Positions 43,084 to 52,077 of a DNA stretch of 64,000 nucleotides are shown one piece after another; the first letter of the stretch is position 1, and each line of letters opens with the position of its first letter. The notes under the pieces are model-generated. The model was not told the DNA's origin and searched no databases. It saw nothing but the letters and a program-made list of their open reading frames with translations. The DNA lies in the NCBI RefSeq assembly GCF_000421565.1, contig NZ_ATXG01000016.1, positions 19,305 through 83,304 on the forward strand, given 5' to 3'. The stretch comes from Agromyces subbeticus DSM 16689 (GTDB taxonomy: Bacteria > Actinomycetota > Actinomycetes > Actinomycetales > Microbacteriaceae). The position numbers and the translations under genes are program-made.

Positions 43084-43110
43084 GGGTCCAGTCAGGTGTC
43101 GGGGCCGCGC

Positions 43111-43407
43111 TCAGTCGAGCGGTCGGCCGATCGAGAGCGAACGCCGCGATCGCGCCGCCGCACGGGCTGCACGCATGCGCTGCAGTCGCTTGACGAGCAT
43201 GGGATCGTGGCGGAGCGCCGCGGGCGAATCGATGAGCTCGCCGAGGATCCGATAATAACGGGCGGCCGAGATACCGAACTCGTCGCGAATGGCCTCCGCC
43301 TTCGCTCCGGGCTGCTGCCAGGCACGTGACTCGAAAGCGAGCACGCGAAGATCGCGCTCGTCGAGGGCCGACTGCGAGGGTCGATGCGGCAGGCGCTCGG
43401 CGCTCAT
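43111..43407 (-). CDS. DUF3263 small HTH-like protein
   Basis: A 98-residue protein with DERDLRVLAFESRAWQQPGA and AIRDEFGISAARYYRILGEL, the DUF3263 pattern that resembles a helix-turn-helix, then an Arg-rich tail. It may bind DNA, but function is unknown. The ATG at 43407 has GGAGG 6 bases upstream; an upstream ATG (43449) lacks a ribosome site. Confidence 0.85.
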   Translation of the reverse strand: MSAERLPHRPSQSALDERDLRVLAFESRAWQQPGAKAEAIRDEFGISAARYYRILGELIDSPAALRHDPMLVKRLQRMRAARAAARSRRSLSIGRPLD

Positions 43408-43650
43408 ACGACCTCCCGTCGAGGCGGGCCGGATGCGCCGCCTGCACAAATCCTAGACACTGTCGGCCGCGCATCAGCCGAGCGACGGCGGCGTGTGCCC
43501 GGTGCGGCCGGCGGCCGGCGGCCGGGCAGGCCCATCGACGAGAGCCGACGACGGAACATCCGAACCGGTTCGCACGTTGCACTCGATGCCGGAACTCCCC
43601 GCAATACCTGCGAGCATGGGATGGCACTTGCGAGCACGAGAGGACCGCTG

Positions 43651-44052
43651 ATGGCGTACGACGTGGAGAAGACCGAGGAGCAATGGCGCGCCGAACTCGG
43701 CGACGAGCAGTACTCCGTGCTGCGCGAAGCGGCGACCGAGCGCCCATGGACCGGCGAGCTCCTCGATGAGGACCGCGCGGGCGTCTACGCCTGCGCCGCT
43801 TGCGGTGCCGAGCTCTTCCAGAGCGGCACGAAGTTCGACTCGGGCTGCGGCTGGCCGAGCTTCTACGAGTCGGTGCGCCCCGAGGCGGTCGAGCTCATCG
43901 AGGACTCGACGCTCGGCATGGTGCGCACGGAGGTGCGCTGCGCGAGCTGCGGCTCGCACCTCGGGCACGTCTTCCCCGACGGCTTCGGTACCCCGACCGG
44001 CGACCGCTACTGCATGAACTCCCTCGCCCTCGACTTCTCAGCCGAGTCCTGA
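43651..44052 (+). CDS. msrB: Peptide-methionine (R)-S-oxide reductase
   Basis: A 133-residue MsrB. The zinc pairs are CAAC and CASC, the core GTKFDSGCGWPSF is intact, and the catalytic Cys lies in GDRYCMNSLALDF. It repairs R-methionine sulfoxide in proteins using thioredoxin. AGAGGA lies about 7 bases before the ATG. The nitroreductase gene begins on the base after its stop. Confidence 0.96.
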   Translation: MAYDVEKTEEQWRAELGDEQYSVLREAATERPWTGELLDEDRAGVYACAACGAELFQSGTKFDSGCGWPSFYESVRPEAVELIEDSTLGMVRTEVRCASCGSHLGHVFPDGFGTPTGDRYCMNSLALDFSAES

Positions 44053-44607
44053 GTGGCGGCGCCCGTTCGCGATGCGATGCTCGCCAGGCGTTCGGCGCCG
44101 AAGGTGACGGATGCCGCGCCTGACGACGATCAGCTGCTCGAGCTGCTCGAAGCGGCGGGCCGGGTCGCCGATCACGGCGCCCTTCGGCCGTGGCGGGTCG
44201 TCGCACTGCGGGGCGATGCCCGGGCGCGGCTGGGAACGGCGCTCGCGGGCGCCGCAGGCTTCAGTGGCGAGCAGGGCGCGCGCCTCTCGGGCAAGCCGCT
44301 CCGCGCTCCCCTGCTGCTCGCGATCGTCGCGGTCACCAGACCGCACCACAAGGTCGCCGTCTGGGAGCAGGAGGCGGTCGCCGCGGGCGTCGCCCACCAG
44401 CTGAGCCTGGTGCTCGACGAGGCCGGTTGGGGCGTGATGTGGCGCACGGGCCCGCACACGCGGCATCCGCTCGTCGCAGAGATGCACGGCCTCGCCGAGG
44501 GCGAGCGGCTGCTCGGCTGGTTGTACGTCGGCGGTGTACCGGCTGGCGCGCGGAGCGACCGAACGCCCGGTGTCGACGCCGCCTCGAGGTTCAGCTCGCT
44601 CGGCTGA
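44053..44607 (+). CDS. Nitroreductase-family protein
   Basis: A 184-residue FMN-dependent nitroreductase-like protein: RRSAPKVTDAAP, EAAGRVADHGALRPWRVV (FMN-contact RPWR), HQLSLVLDEAGWGVMWRTG and LGWLYVG. Such proteins reduce nitro groups or quinones with NAD(P)H. The GTG start directly follows the msrB TGA, which suggests a redox-repair operon. Its last 17 bases overlap the convergent transporter gene. Confidence 0.87.
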   Translation: MAAPVRDAMLARRSAPKVTDAAPDDDQLLELLEAAGRVADHGALRPWRVVALRGDARARLGTALAGAAGFSGEQGARLSGKPLRAPLLLAIVAVTRPHHKVAVWEQEAVAAGVAHQLSLVLDEAGWGVMWRTGPHTRHPLVAEMHGLAEGERLLGWLYVGGVPAGARSDRTPGVDAASRFSSLG

Positions 44608-45580
44608 CCTCTGCCGACTCGGCGCCATCGACCGACGGCGGCTCTGCGGGCACCACCGCGTGTCGGCGGCGACTCCAGCGGATCGATGCGACCGCCACGG
44701 CGATGAGGGCGAGCACGGTGCCGCCGACCGTGGCGAGCTCGACCGGTCGATCGGCCGTCGGCAGCAGCAGGTCGAGCGCGAGTGCGGCGACGAGTTGGCC
44801 GGCGACGCCGCAGAGGGCGAGCAGCAGCACGCCGAGCCGGCGCACGAGCATCGCCTGCCCGGCGATGAAGATGCAGCCGAGCGCTCCGCCGGTGTAGAGC
44901 CATGGTTCCGCGGGCAGCGTCTCGGGCCACCCGACGGATGCCGCGTGCACGAGCATCACCACGACGAGCGCCGTCGTTCCGACGAGGAAGTTGATCACGG
45001 TCGCGGTGAGGGCGCTGTCGGCGATGGCCTTCACCCGCCCGTTCACCGCCTGCTGCCACCCTGCACCGACGCCAGCGACGAACGGGAGCAGCATGAGCAG
45101 GAGCGGTGCGTCGCCGGCGACCTGCGCCGACACCGCCCAGCCGATCGCTGCGAGCGCGAGCACTGCGCCGACCACTCGGGTCGCGCTGAGCGGCCGTCGT
45201 CCGCCGGGGCCGAGGCCGATGAGGTCGAACACGATGCCTCCGACGGTCTGCCCGGCGACGATCGCGATCGTGAAGAGCGCCACCCCGATGACGCCGGCCG
45301 AGAGACCCTGCGTGATCACGAACCAGGCGCCGGCGAGGCCGCCGAGCACCATCCACCACGGAAGCGCGCGGGTGCGCAGTGCGCCGCCGACCCCGCGGAG
45401 GCCGACGCGGCCCGGCTTCCACATCGTGAGGACGACGAGCAGGATCACGAGCCCGCTGCCGAACGAGATCGCTGCGGCCGTGTACGGGTCGTGGAGCCCC
45501 TGCGCGAGTTGTCCGTTGATGCGGGACTGCAGTGCGGTGCCCGCACCGAACAGCAGGGCGAGCAGCAGGCCGATCCACAT
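44591..45580 (-). CDS. YdcZ-type (DUF606) DMT transporter
   Basis: A 329-residue membrane protein of about ten TM helices in two repeats. Each begins with a similar motif (LLFGAGTALQSRINGQLA and GVGAGWQQAVNGRVKA, both with the QxxxNG.. core of YdcZ). Drug/metabolite transporters of this group are exporters with unknown substrates. A TTG start at 45670 is open, but the ATG at 45580 has AAGGA 5 bases upstream and avoids the tRNA. Confidence 0.86.
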   Translation of the reverse strand: MWIGLLLALLFGAGTALQSRINGQLAQGLHDPYTAAAISFGSGLVILLVVLTMWKPGRVGLRGVGGALRTRALPWWMVLGGLAGAWFVITQGLSAGVIGVALFTIAIVAGQTVGGIVFDLIGLGPGGRRPLSATRVVGAVLALAAIGWAVSAQVAGDAPLLLMLLPFVAGVGAGWQQAVNGRVKAIADSALTATVINFLVGTTALVVVMLVHAASVGWPETLPAEPWLYTGGALGCIFIAGQAMLVRRLGVLLLALCGVAGQLVAALALDLLLPTADRPVELATVGGTVLALIAVAVASIRWSRRRHAVVPAEPPSVDGAESAEVSRAS

Positions 45581-45671
45581 CGGGATCCTTGACTGCTCGA
45601 CGTGCGCGTGGCGATGAACGGCGTCGGCGCCCGCCGATGGCGAGTGCGTCTGGGGTGGGTTCTGGTTCAAG

Positions 45672-45744
45672 AGCCGGCTATGGGACTCGAACCCACAACC
45701 CCCGCTTTACAAGAGCGGTGCGCTACCAATTGCGCCAAGCCGGC
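45672..45744 (-). tRNA. tRNA-Thr (anticodon TGT)
   Basis: Minus-strand cloverleaf from 45744: acceptor GCCGGCT with AGCCGGC, D-arm GCGCAATTGGTAGCGC, anticodon arm CCGCT-CTTGTAA-AGCGG with anticodon TGT (Thr, codon ACA), T-loop GGTTCGAGTCC. The discriminator is T. Unlike the other two tRNAs here, no CCA is encoded after it. Confidence 0.95.
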
Positions 45745-45795
45745 GAGGACATCGCCTCTCCGACATCCTACCGATCAGGTGGACGCCGGACGTGA

Positions 45796-45826
45796 ACGAG
45801 GGCCCGGCACACGGCCGGGCCCTCGT
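45796..45826 (-). terminator. Terminator of the DsbA-like gene
   Basis: A perfect 13-bp stem around ACACG, 15 bases after the stop of the minus-strand gene. Confidence 0.75.
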
Positions 45827-45841
45827 GAAGCGCGTCGAGCG

Positions 45842-46768
45842 TCAGGGCGCCGGCGTCGGAGTCGGCGTCGGCGTCGAGGTCGACTCCGAGAACGCCTCGC
45901 CCGTCGCCTGCAGCACGAACGACTGGAACTCGGCCGGGTCGGTGAGCGAGCCTTCGTACTGCTTGCCGTTCACGAGCACGGTCGGGGTGCCCTTGATCGA
46001 CTCGAGGTCGGAGTTCGGCACCGCTTCGGTGAGCGCACGCGTCGTGGCATCCTGCACCCACTTCTTGAACTGGGTGTCGTCGATGCACTTCTCGATCGCT
46101 CCAAGGGAGCCGACGCCCGCCTCTTTCGCAAGGGCCTTGATCTCGGTGTTGGTGAGACCCGGCGACGTCTCTTCCGGCTGGTTCTCGAAGAGCAGCGCGT
46201 TGAAGTCGAAGAACGAGTCGGGCGAGTTGTCGGCGACGCAGGCGGCCGCGTTCGCGGCGCGCAGCGAGTACTGCGTGCCGGCCGACTTGTTCGTCAGCAG
46301 CGCGATCGGGTGCACCTCGAGGGTCGCGGCGCCCGACTCGACCATCGTTCTGATCGAGTCGGAGTTCGTCTGCTCGAACTGACCGCAGAACGGGCAGAGG
46401 TAGTCGATGTAGGTGACGATGTTGGCGACGGTGCCGCTGTCGTCGGGCACCGTCGGCTTCGACGTCGCGCCGGCGGCGAGGGCCGGAGTCTCGGTCGCCG
46501 TGATGGTGCCGTCGACCCCGGTGAGCAGGATTCCGTCACTCGCCATGTTGGCCGGCCCGGGGCCCGCGGGCTTGACGCTGTTGAAGATCAGGGTGCCGAC
46601 GAGCGCCGCGATCGCGAGCACCGCGACGATCACACCGCCCTGGATGAGCACCTTGTTGCGCCGTTCGCGCTTCTTCTGCTCCTCGCGGAGTTCCCGTGCC
46701 TTCTCTCGCGCTGCTTCGCGCTGTTCGTTACGGGTGGGGCGTGGCTGATTCGATCCGCCGTTGCTCAT
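45842..46768 (-). CDS. Membrane-anchored DsbA-like thiol-disulfide protein
   Basis: A 308-residue protein: a charged coiled cytoplasmic lead (1-38), one TM helix (about 40-63), then an extracytoplasmic thioredoxin fold of the DsbA/Thioredoxin_4 type with active site CPFC in YIDYLCPFCGQFEQTNSD and the cis-Pro loop IKGTPTVLVNGKQY. It likely introduces or reshuffles disulfides in secreted proteins. The end is a Thr-Pro repeat. A ribosome-site-like GGAG lies about 10 bases before the ATG. Confidence 0.9.
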   Translation of the reverse strand: MSNGGSNQPRPTRNEQREAAREKARELREEQKKRERRNKVLIQGGVIVAVLAIAALVGTLIFNSVKPAGPGPANMASDGILLTGVDGTITATETPALAAGATSKPTVPDDSGTVANIVTYIDYLCPFCGQFEQTNSDSIRTMVESGAATLEVHPIALLTNKSAGTQYSLRAANAAACVADNSPDSFFDFNALLFENQPEETSPGLTNTEIKALAKEAGVGSLGAIEKCIDDTQFKKWVQDATTRALTEAVPNSDLESIKGTPTVLVNGKQYEGSLTDPAEFQSFVLQATGEAFSESTSTPTPTPTPAP

Positions 46769-46980
46769 CGATGGTCACTCCGGTCGCTGTGGGTACGCCC
46801 GCGCATGCATGCGAACGCCAAGATGATATTAGGGACGATGGCTGGGAATCACCCAAACGAGATCTGCGAGGCCGCCGACCGCGGGCTGTGGAGCCGGCAC
46901 CCGAGCGTACGCCGAACCACTCGGTGCATGCGATACTGAGTGGGCGTCAGCGTCGACGCGAGTCCATCACTACGGATCGT

Positions 46981-46998
46981 CCGGCACGTACCTGCCGG
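46981..46998 (+). ncRNA. Hairpin in the leader of the msiK-like gene (msiK RNA motif candidate)
   Basis: CCGGCA-CGTACC-TGCCGG forms a 6-bp hairpin ending 2 bases before the AAGGAG ribosome site. Actinobacterial msiK genes are known to carry a small conserved RNA element in the 5' leader; I cannot test the match here. Confidence 0.35.
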
Positions 46999-47015
46999 TG
47001 AAGGAGAAACACATC

Positions 47016-48116
47016 ATGGCGTCAGTCACGTTCGATAAGGCCACCCGCCTCTACCCCGGAGGCAACCGTCCGGCCGTCGACCAGCTCGACCTCGAGGTCG
47101 CAGACGGCGAGTTCCTCGTCCTCGTCGGCCCCTCCGGTTGCGGCAAGTCCACCTCGCTCCGCATGCTCGCGGGCCTCGAAGAGGTCAACGAGGGCAACAT
47201 CTTCATCGGCGACCGCAACGTCACCGACGTGCCGCCGAAAGACCGCGACATCGCCATGGTCTTCCAGAACTACGCGCTCTACCCGCACATGACCGTCGCC
47301 GAGAACATGGGCTTCGCGCTCAAGATCGCCGGCGTCGGCAAAGACGAGCGCGCAGCTCGCGTGCTCGAGGCGGCCAAGCTCCTCGACCTCGAGCCCTACC
47401 TGGCACGCAAGCCCAAGGCGCTCTCGGGCGGCCAGCGTCAGCGCGTCGCCATGGGCCGCGCCATCGTGCGCCAGCCGCAGGTGTTCCTCATGGACGAGCC
47501 GCTGTCGAACCTCGACGCGAAGCTGCGCGTGCAGACGCGTACGCAGATCGCATCGCTGCAGCGCCGTCTCGGCGTCACGACCGTCTACGTCACGCACGAC
47601 CAGACCGAGGCGCTCACCATGGGTGACCGCATCGCGGTGCTGAAAGACGGCCTCCTGCAGCAGGTCGGCACCCCGCGCGACCTCTACGAGCAGCCCAACA
47701 ACGTGTTCGTCGCCGGCTTCATCGGCTCGCCCGCGATGAACCTCTTCCACGCGGACCTCGTCGAGGGCGGCATCAAGTTCGGCACCGCCACGGTGCCCGT
47801 CGAGCGCGACGCGGTCGCCGACTCGAGCAGCACGATCGCCACGATCGGTGTACGTCCCGAAGACATCACCGTCTCCCCCGTGCAGGGCGAGGGCCTCGCG
47901 GTCGAGGTCGACCTCGTCGAGGAGCTCGGGGCCGACGGCTACCTCTACGGCCACTCGACGGTCGAGGGCAAGCGCACCGACATCGTCGCGCGCGTCGACG
48001 GCCGCGTGCACCCGAACGCCGGCGAGCGCGTGTATCTCACGGCAACGCCGGGCCACGTGCACATCTTCGACGCCGAGACGGGCCTCCGCCTCAGCAAGAA
48101 GCCGGTCGTCGCCTGA
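47016..48116 (+). CDS. Multiple-sugar ABC transporter ATPase, MsiK/UgpC-like
   Basis: A 366-residue ATPase: Walker A GPSGCGKSTSLRML, Q-loop VFQNYALYPHMTV, signature LSGGQRQRVAMGRA, Walker B VFLMDEPLSNLDA, His switch VTHDQTEA, and a C-terminal MalK-type regulatory domain. No permease or binding-protein genes are next to it, which fits MsiK: one ATPase shared by several sugar importers. AAGGAG at 47001-47006 supports the ATG at 47016. A hairpin precedes it and a strong terminator follows. Confidence 0.93.
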   Translation: MASVTFDKATRLYPGGNRPAVDQLDLEVADGEFLVLVGPSGCGKSTSLRMLAGLEEVNEGNIFIGDRNVTDVPPKDRDIAMVFQNYALYPHMTVAENMGFALKIAGVGKDERAARVLEAAKLLDLEPYLARKPKALSGGQRQRVAMGRAIVRQPQVFLMDEPLSNLDAKLRVQTRTQIASLQRRLGVTTVYVTHDQTEALTMGDRIAVLKDGLLQQVGTPRDLYEQPNNVFVAGFIGSPAMNLFHADLVEGGIKFGTATVPVERDAVADSSSTIATIGVRPEDITVSPVQGEGLAVEVDLVEELGADGYLYGHSTVEGKRTDIVARVDGRVHPNAGERVYLTATPGHVHIFDAETGLRLSKKPVVA

Positions 48117-48135
48117 CGCGACCTGTCGACCGGTT

Positions 48136-48163
48136 TGCCGGCCGGGCACTCGCCCGGCCGGCA
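48136..48163 (+). terminator. Terminator after the msiK-like gene
   Basis: A perfect 12-bp stem with an ACTC loop, 20 bases after the stop. Confidence 0.75.
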
Positions 48164-48206
48164 TCGCTGTATCCACGAGGCATCCGACGACTACGCTGAG
48201 GCCCTA

Positions 48207-49529
48207 ATGAGCGGATCACTCTCCATCACGTCGGCCTTGGCCGATCCGGCACTACTCGACCTCCCGTGGGACGTGCCGCTCGAGGCGTGGCCCAACGAGA
48301 CCATCGCGGCGCTGCCGAAGGGCATCTCGCGCCACCTCGTGCGGTTCGCGCACCTCGGCACCCATGTCGTGGCGATCAAGGAGACGACGGCCGAGATGGC
48401 CAAGGGCGAATACGAGATGCTGCGCTCGCTGCAACGCCTCGACATCCCCTGCGTCGACCCGGTGGCGGTCATCACGAATCGCAGCGACGCCGAGGGCGAT
48501 GAGCTGAAGCCGGTGCTCGTCACCCGGCACCTGCGCTTCTCCCTCCCCTATCGTGCGCTCTTCTCGCAGACCCTCCGGCCCGACACCGCCACGCGACTCG
48601 TCGACGCCCTCGCCGTGCTGCTCGTGCGCCTGCACATCGTCGGGTTCTTCTGGGGCGACGTGTCGCTGTCGAACACGCTCTTCCGTCGCGACGCCGGCGC
48701 CTTCGCGGCCTACCTCGTCGACGCGGAGACGGGCAAGCTGTACGAGGGCGGGCTCTCGAACGGCCAGCGCGAGAACGACCTCGAGATCGCCCGGGTCAAC
48801 ATCGCGGGCGAACTGCTCGATCTCGAGGCCGGCGGCAAGGTCGCCGACGAACTCGACCCGGTGAACATCTCGAACGGCATCGTCGAGGCGTACCGCAGCC
48901 TCTGGACCGAGCTCACCGGCTCCGAGTCGTTCTCGAGCGCCGAGCGATGGCGCATCAACGAGCGGGTCAACCGCCTGAACGAGCTCGGCTTCGACATCGA
49001 GGAGCTCGCGATCCGCACCGACGAGACCGGCACCACGGTGCGCATCCAGCCGAAGGTCGTGGACGCCGGTCACCATCAACGCCGGCTGCTGCGGCTCACC
49101 GGGCTCGATGCGGGTGAGAATCAGGCCAGACGCCTGCTCAACGACCTCGACTCGTACCGCGCCGCCTACGACAAGACCGAGCTCGACGAGGAGATGGTCG
49201 CTCACGAGTGGCTCATGCGCGTGTTCGAGCCGGTCGTGCGGGCGATCCCGCTCGAGCTTCGCGGCAAGCTCGAGCCGGCCGAGGTCTTCCACCAGTTGCT
49301 CGACCACCGCTGGTTCCTCGCGCAGCAGGTCGGCCACGACATCCCGCTCGCCGAGGCGGTGACCTCGTACGTCAACACGGTGCTTCGCCATCGCCGCGAC
49401 GAGGCGACCGTGATCGGCCCGCCGACCGACTCCTTCACGATGCCGATCGAGACGATTCCGTCGACCGACACCGCGGCGTTCGCCGCACTCGACCCCGACG
49501 ACGACGGCGACTGGCGCGCGAACGTCTGA
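48207..49529 (+). CDS. DUF4032 protein with kinase-like N-terminal half
   Basis: A 440-residue protein. The N-terminal half looks like a lipopolysaccharide-kinase/protein-kinase fold: VVAIKETTAEMAKGEYEML (Lys position), LHIVGFFWGDVSLSNTLFRR (catalytic-loop-like HxxGxxxxDxxxxN, Asp in GDVSLSN) and LVDAETGK (DxE in place of DFG). The C-terminal half is DUF4032. It is widespread in Actinobacteria and has unknown substrate. TACGCT lies 9 bases before the ATG. Confidence 0.87.
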   Translation: MSGSLSITSALADPALLDLPWDVPLEAWPNETIAALPKGISRHLVRFAHLGTHVVAIKETTAEMAKGEYEMLRSLQRLDIPCVDPVAVITNRSDAEGDELKPVLVTRHLRFSLPYRALFSQTLRPDTATRLVDALAVLLVRLHIVGFFWGDVSLSNTLFRRDAGAFAAYLVDAETGKLYEGGLSNGQRENDLEIARVNIAGELLDLEAGGKVADELDPVNISNGIVEAYRSLWTELTGSESFSSAERWRINERVNRLNELGFDIEELAIRTDETGTTVRIQPKVVDAGHHQRRLLRLTGLDAGENQARRLLNDLDSYRAAYDKTELDEEMVAHEWLMRVFEPVVRAIPLELRGKLEPAEVFHQLLDHRWFLAQQVGHDIPLAEAVTSYVNTVLRHRRDEATVIGPPTDSFTMPIETIPSTDTAAFAALDPDDDGDWRANV

Positions 49530-49586
49530 TCCGGCATCCGCCGGTCGACGCGCGAGCCGTGCTCGCTCGCCGACCCACGGGCGCTG

Positions 49587-50606
49587 CTACTCCGCGCGGA
49601 GCTTCGAGATCTCGTAGAGGGTGACCGAGGCGGCGATGCCGGCGTTCAGCGACTCCGTCGATGCGCTGATCGGGATCGAGACGATGGCGTCGCACGTCTC
49701 GGCGACGAGCCGCGAGAGCCCCTTGCCCTCGCTGCCGACGACGACCACGATCGGGCGATCGGCCCACGAGAGTCCGGGCAGCGAGACGTCGCCGTCGCCG
49801 TCGAGACCGAGCACGAACACGCCTCGCTCCTTCAGCGCCTTGAGGGTCTGCGTGAGGTTCGGCGCCATGGCGACCGGCACTCTCGCGGCGGCCCCGGCCG
49901 AGGTCTTCCACGCGGCGGAGTTCACGCCCACCGATCGGCGCTGGGGCACGATGACGCCCTGGCCGCCGAACGCGCCGGTCGAGCGCAGGATCGCGCCGAG
50001 GTTGCGCGGGTCGGTGATGCCGTCAAGCGCGACGAACAGCGGCGTCTCGTCACGGGCGAGCACCTCGTCGAGCAGCTCGATCGGGTGCGCGTACTCGTAG
50101 GGCGGCACCTTCAGCGCGATGCCCTGGTGCACGCCGCCCTCTCCGGCGAGACGGTCGAGCTCAGGTCTCATGACCTCGAGCATCGGGATGCCGCGGTTGG
50201 TCGCGATCTTCAACGCCTCGCGCACGCGATCGTCCATCTCGACCCGCGCAGCGATGTACAGCGTCGTCGCGGGGATGCGCGCCCGGAGCGCCTCGACGAC
50301 CGAGTTGCGGCCTGTCACGATCTCGGACTCGTCGCCCGTCTTCGCACGGCGCGCAGCACCGGAGGCACCGCGCGGCGCACCCTGGCGCTGGCCGCCACCC
50401 TGACCGGCGACGCGCTTGCCGCCCGACGCGCGATAGCGCTCGTCGGCGGCTTTGCGCTTGCCGGCGGGGTGCCAGGCGCGATCTTCGGCCTTCGGCGTCG
50501 GGCCCTTGCCCTCGAGCGCCTGACGGCCCTGGCCTCCTGAGCCGACTTGCTTGTTCTTCGCCTTCCGTACGGCTCCGGCTCGCGACTTTCCGCTGCTGCC
50601 CTTCAT
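49587..50606 (-). CDS. rlmB: SpoU-type 23S rRNA ribose methyltransferase (RlmB/TrmH family)
   Basis: A 339-residue protein. Residues 1-100 form a disordered basic extension; then a substrate-binding domain begins at [14 protein letters not shown], and the SPOUT catalytic domain has [20 protein letters not shown] (motif 1), [13 protein letters not shown] (motif 2) and [20 protein letters not shown] (motif 3). The family methylates the ribose of G2251 in 23S rRNA using SAM. The ATG overlaps the stop of cysS by 4 bases, so the two are coupled. Confidence 0.93.
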   Translation of the reverse strand: MKGSSGKSRAGAVRKAKNKQVGSGGQGRQALEGKGPTPKAEDRAWHPAGKRKAADERYRASGGKRVAGQGGGQRQGAPRGASGAARRAKTGDESEIVTGRNSVVEALRARIPATTLYIAARVEMDDRVREALKIATNRGIPMLEVMRPELDRLAGEGGVHQGIALKVPPYEYAHPIELLDEVLARDETPLFVALDGITDPRNLGAILRSTGAFGGQGVIVPQRRSVGVNSAAWKTSAGAAARVPVAMAPNLTQTLKALKERGVFVLGLDGDGDVSLPGLSWADRPIVVVVGSEGKGLSRLVAETCDAIVSIPISASTESLNAGIAASVTLYEISKLRAE

Positions 50607-52027
50607 AGTCCCAAGCTCCAATGCGTTCCGGTCGAACTGTCTTCGATGGTGATACCCGCTGCCGAGAGTTCGGCGCGGATGCGGTCTGCGGCAGCGTAGT
50701 CCTTCGACTCGCGCGCAGCCTGTCGGTCTTCGATGAGGCGGGCGACGAGGGCGTCGAGCGCGGATGCCGCGGGCCCGGTGTCGGCGGCCGCCCAGTGCGG
50801 GTCGCGCGGGTCGATGCCGAGCACTTCGACCATGGCGACGACCTGCCCGTGCGCCACTGCGGCGTCGTGCAGTTCGTCGGCGTCGAGCGCCTGATTGCCG
50901 GCGCGCACCGTGTCGTGCAGCACCGCGAGCGCCTGCGGCACGCTGAAGTCGTCGTTCATGGCGGTGGCGAACGCCTCGGGAATCACCGGTGCGCCGACGC
51001 CCAAGTAGCGCGTGCCGCCGAGACGCCGGGCGACACGTGAGAGGAAGCCGCGGATGCGGTCGACGGTCGCCTCGGCCTCGGCGAGCGAGTCGGGCGAGTA
51101 GTCGAGCGTCGAGCGGTAGTGCGCCGCGCCGAGCAGATAGCGCACTGCGAGGGGCGAGGCGAGCTCCAACAGCTCGGCGGCGAACACCGAGTTGCCGAGC
51201 GACTTCGACATCTTCTGTCCGCCGACGTTCACGAGCCCGTTGTGCACCCAGTAGCGTGCGTAGGCGTCGCCCGCCGCCGTCGACTGGGCGAGTTCGTTCT
51301 CATGGTGCGGGAACCGCAAATCGAGGCCGCCGCCGTGGATGTCGAACTCGTCGCCGAGGTAGCGGGTCGCCATGGCGGAGCACTCGATGTGCCAGCCGGG
51401 GCGCCCATCGCCCCACGGAGAGGCCCAGCTCGCCGATTCGGGTTCGGTGGCCTTGCGGCCCTTCCACAGGGCGAAGTCGCGCGGATCGCGCTTGCCACGG
51501 GGGTCGGCGTCGGCCGCAGCCTCCATGTTGTCGCGCGCCTGGCGAGTGAGCTCGCCGTATGCGGGCCAGCTCGCAGTGTCGAAGTAGACATCGCCCGACT
51601 CGTCGGGGGCGGCATACGCGTGGCCGCGCTCGATGAGGCGTGTGATGAGCTGCTGCATCTGCGCGACGCTCGCGGTAGCCCGCGGCTCGTACGTCGGTGC
51701 CAGGATGCCGAGCGACGCATATGCCGCGGTGAACTCCAGCTCGACGCGGTACCCGAGCGCCCACCACGCTTCATCGGTCGAGTTCTCGACCGCCGCGTTC
51801 AGGATCTTGTCGTCGATGTCGGTGACGTTGCGCACGAAGACGACGTCGTTGCCGCTGTAGGCGAACCAGCGGCGCATGATGTCGTACACGAGGGCGCTGC
51901 GCAGGTGGCCGATGTGCGGGCTCGACTGCACCGTCGGTCCGCAGACGTACATGCCGACGCGCCCATCATCGAGGGGCACGAAGTCACGCAGGGCCTGGGC
52001 CTTGGAGTCGTAGAGTCGCACGGTCAC
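50603..52027 (-). CDS. cysS: Cysteinyl-tRNA synthetase
   Basis: A 474-residue class I synthetase. HIGH is intact in [15 protein letters not shown] and KMSKS in [10 protein letters not shown]. Zn ligands include Cys in YVCGPTV, Cys in HIECSAM and the His pair in RFPHHENE. It charges tRNA-Cys. The GTG at 52027 follows a TAGGCT box by 6 bases. rlmB follows with a 4-base overlap, the usual actinobacterial order. Confidence 0.97.
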   Translation of the reverse strand: MTVRLYDSKAQALRDFVPLDDGRVGMYVCGPTVQSSPHIGHLRSALVYDIMRRWFAYSGNDVVFVRNVTDIDDKILNAAVENSTDEAWWALGYRVELEFTAAYASLGILAPTYEPRATASVAQMQQLITRLIERGHAYAAPDESGDVYFDTASWPAYGELTRQARDNMEAAADADPRGKRDPRDFALWKGRKATEPESASWASPWGDGRPGWHIECSAMATRYLGDEFDIHGGGLDLRFPHHENELAQSTAAGDAYARYWVHNGLVNVGGQKMSKSLGNSVFAAELLELASPLAVRYLLGAAHYRSTLDYSPDSLAEAEATVDRIRGFLSRVARRLGGTRYLGVGAPVIPEAFATAMNDDFSVPQALAVLHDTVRAGNQALDADELHDAAVAHGQVVAMVEVLGIDPRDPHWAAADTGPAASALDALVARLIEDRQAARESKDYAAADRIRAELSAAGITIEDSSTGTHWSLGL

Positions 52028-52033
52028 TCGGCA

Positions 52034-52039
52034 AGCCTA
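52034..52039 (-). promoter_or_regulatory. -10 box of leaderless cysS
   Basis: TAGGCT on the minus strand, 6 bases before the GTG at 52027. Confidence 0.5.
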
Positions 52040-52077
52040 CCGGCCGGGCATGTCCGTGACCTGCGGAGGACGGCGGC

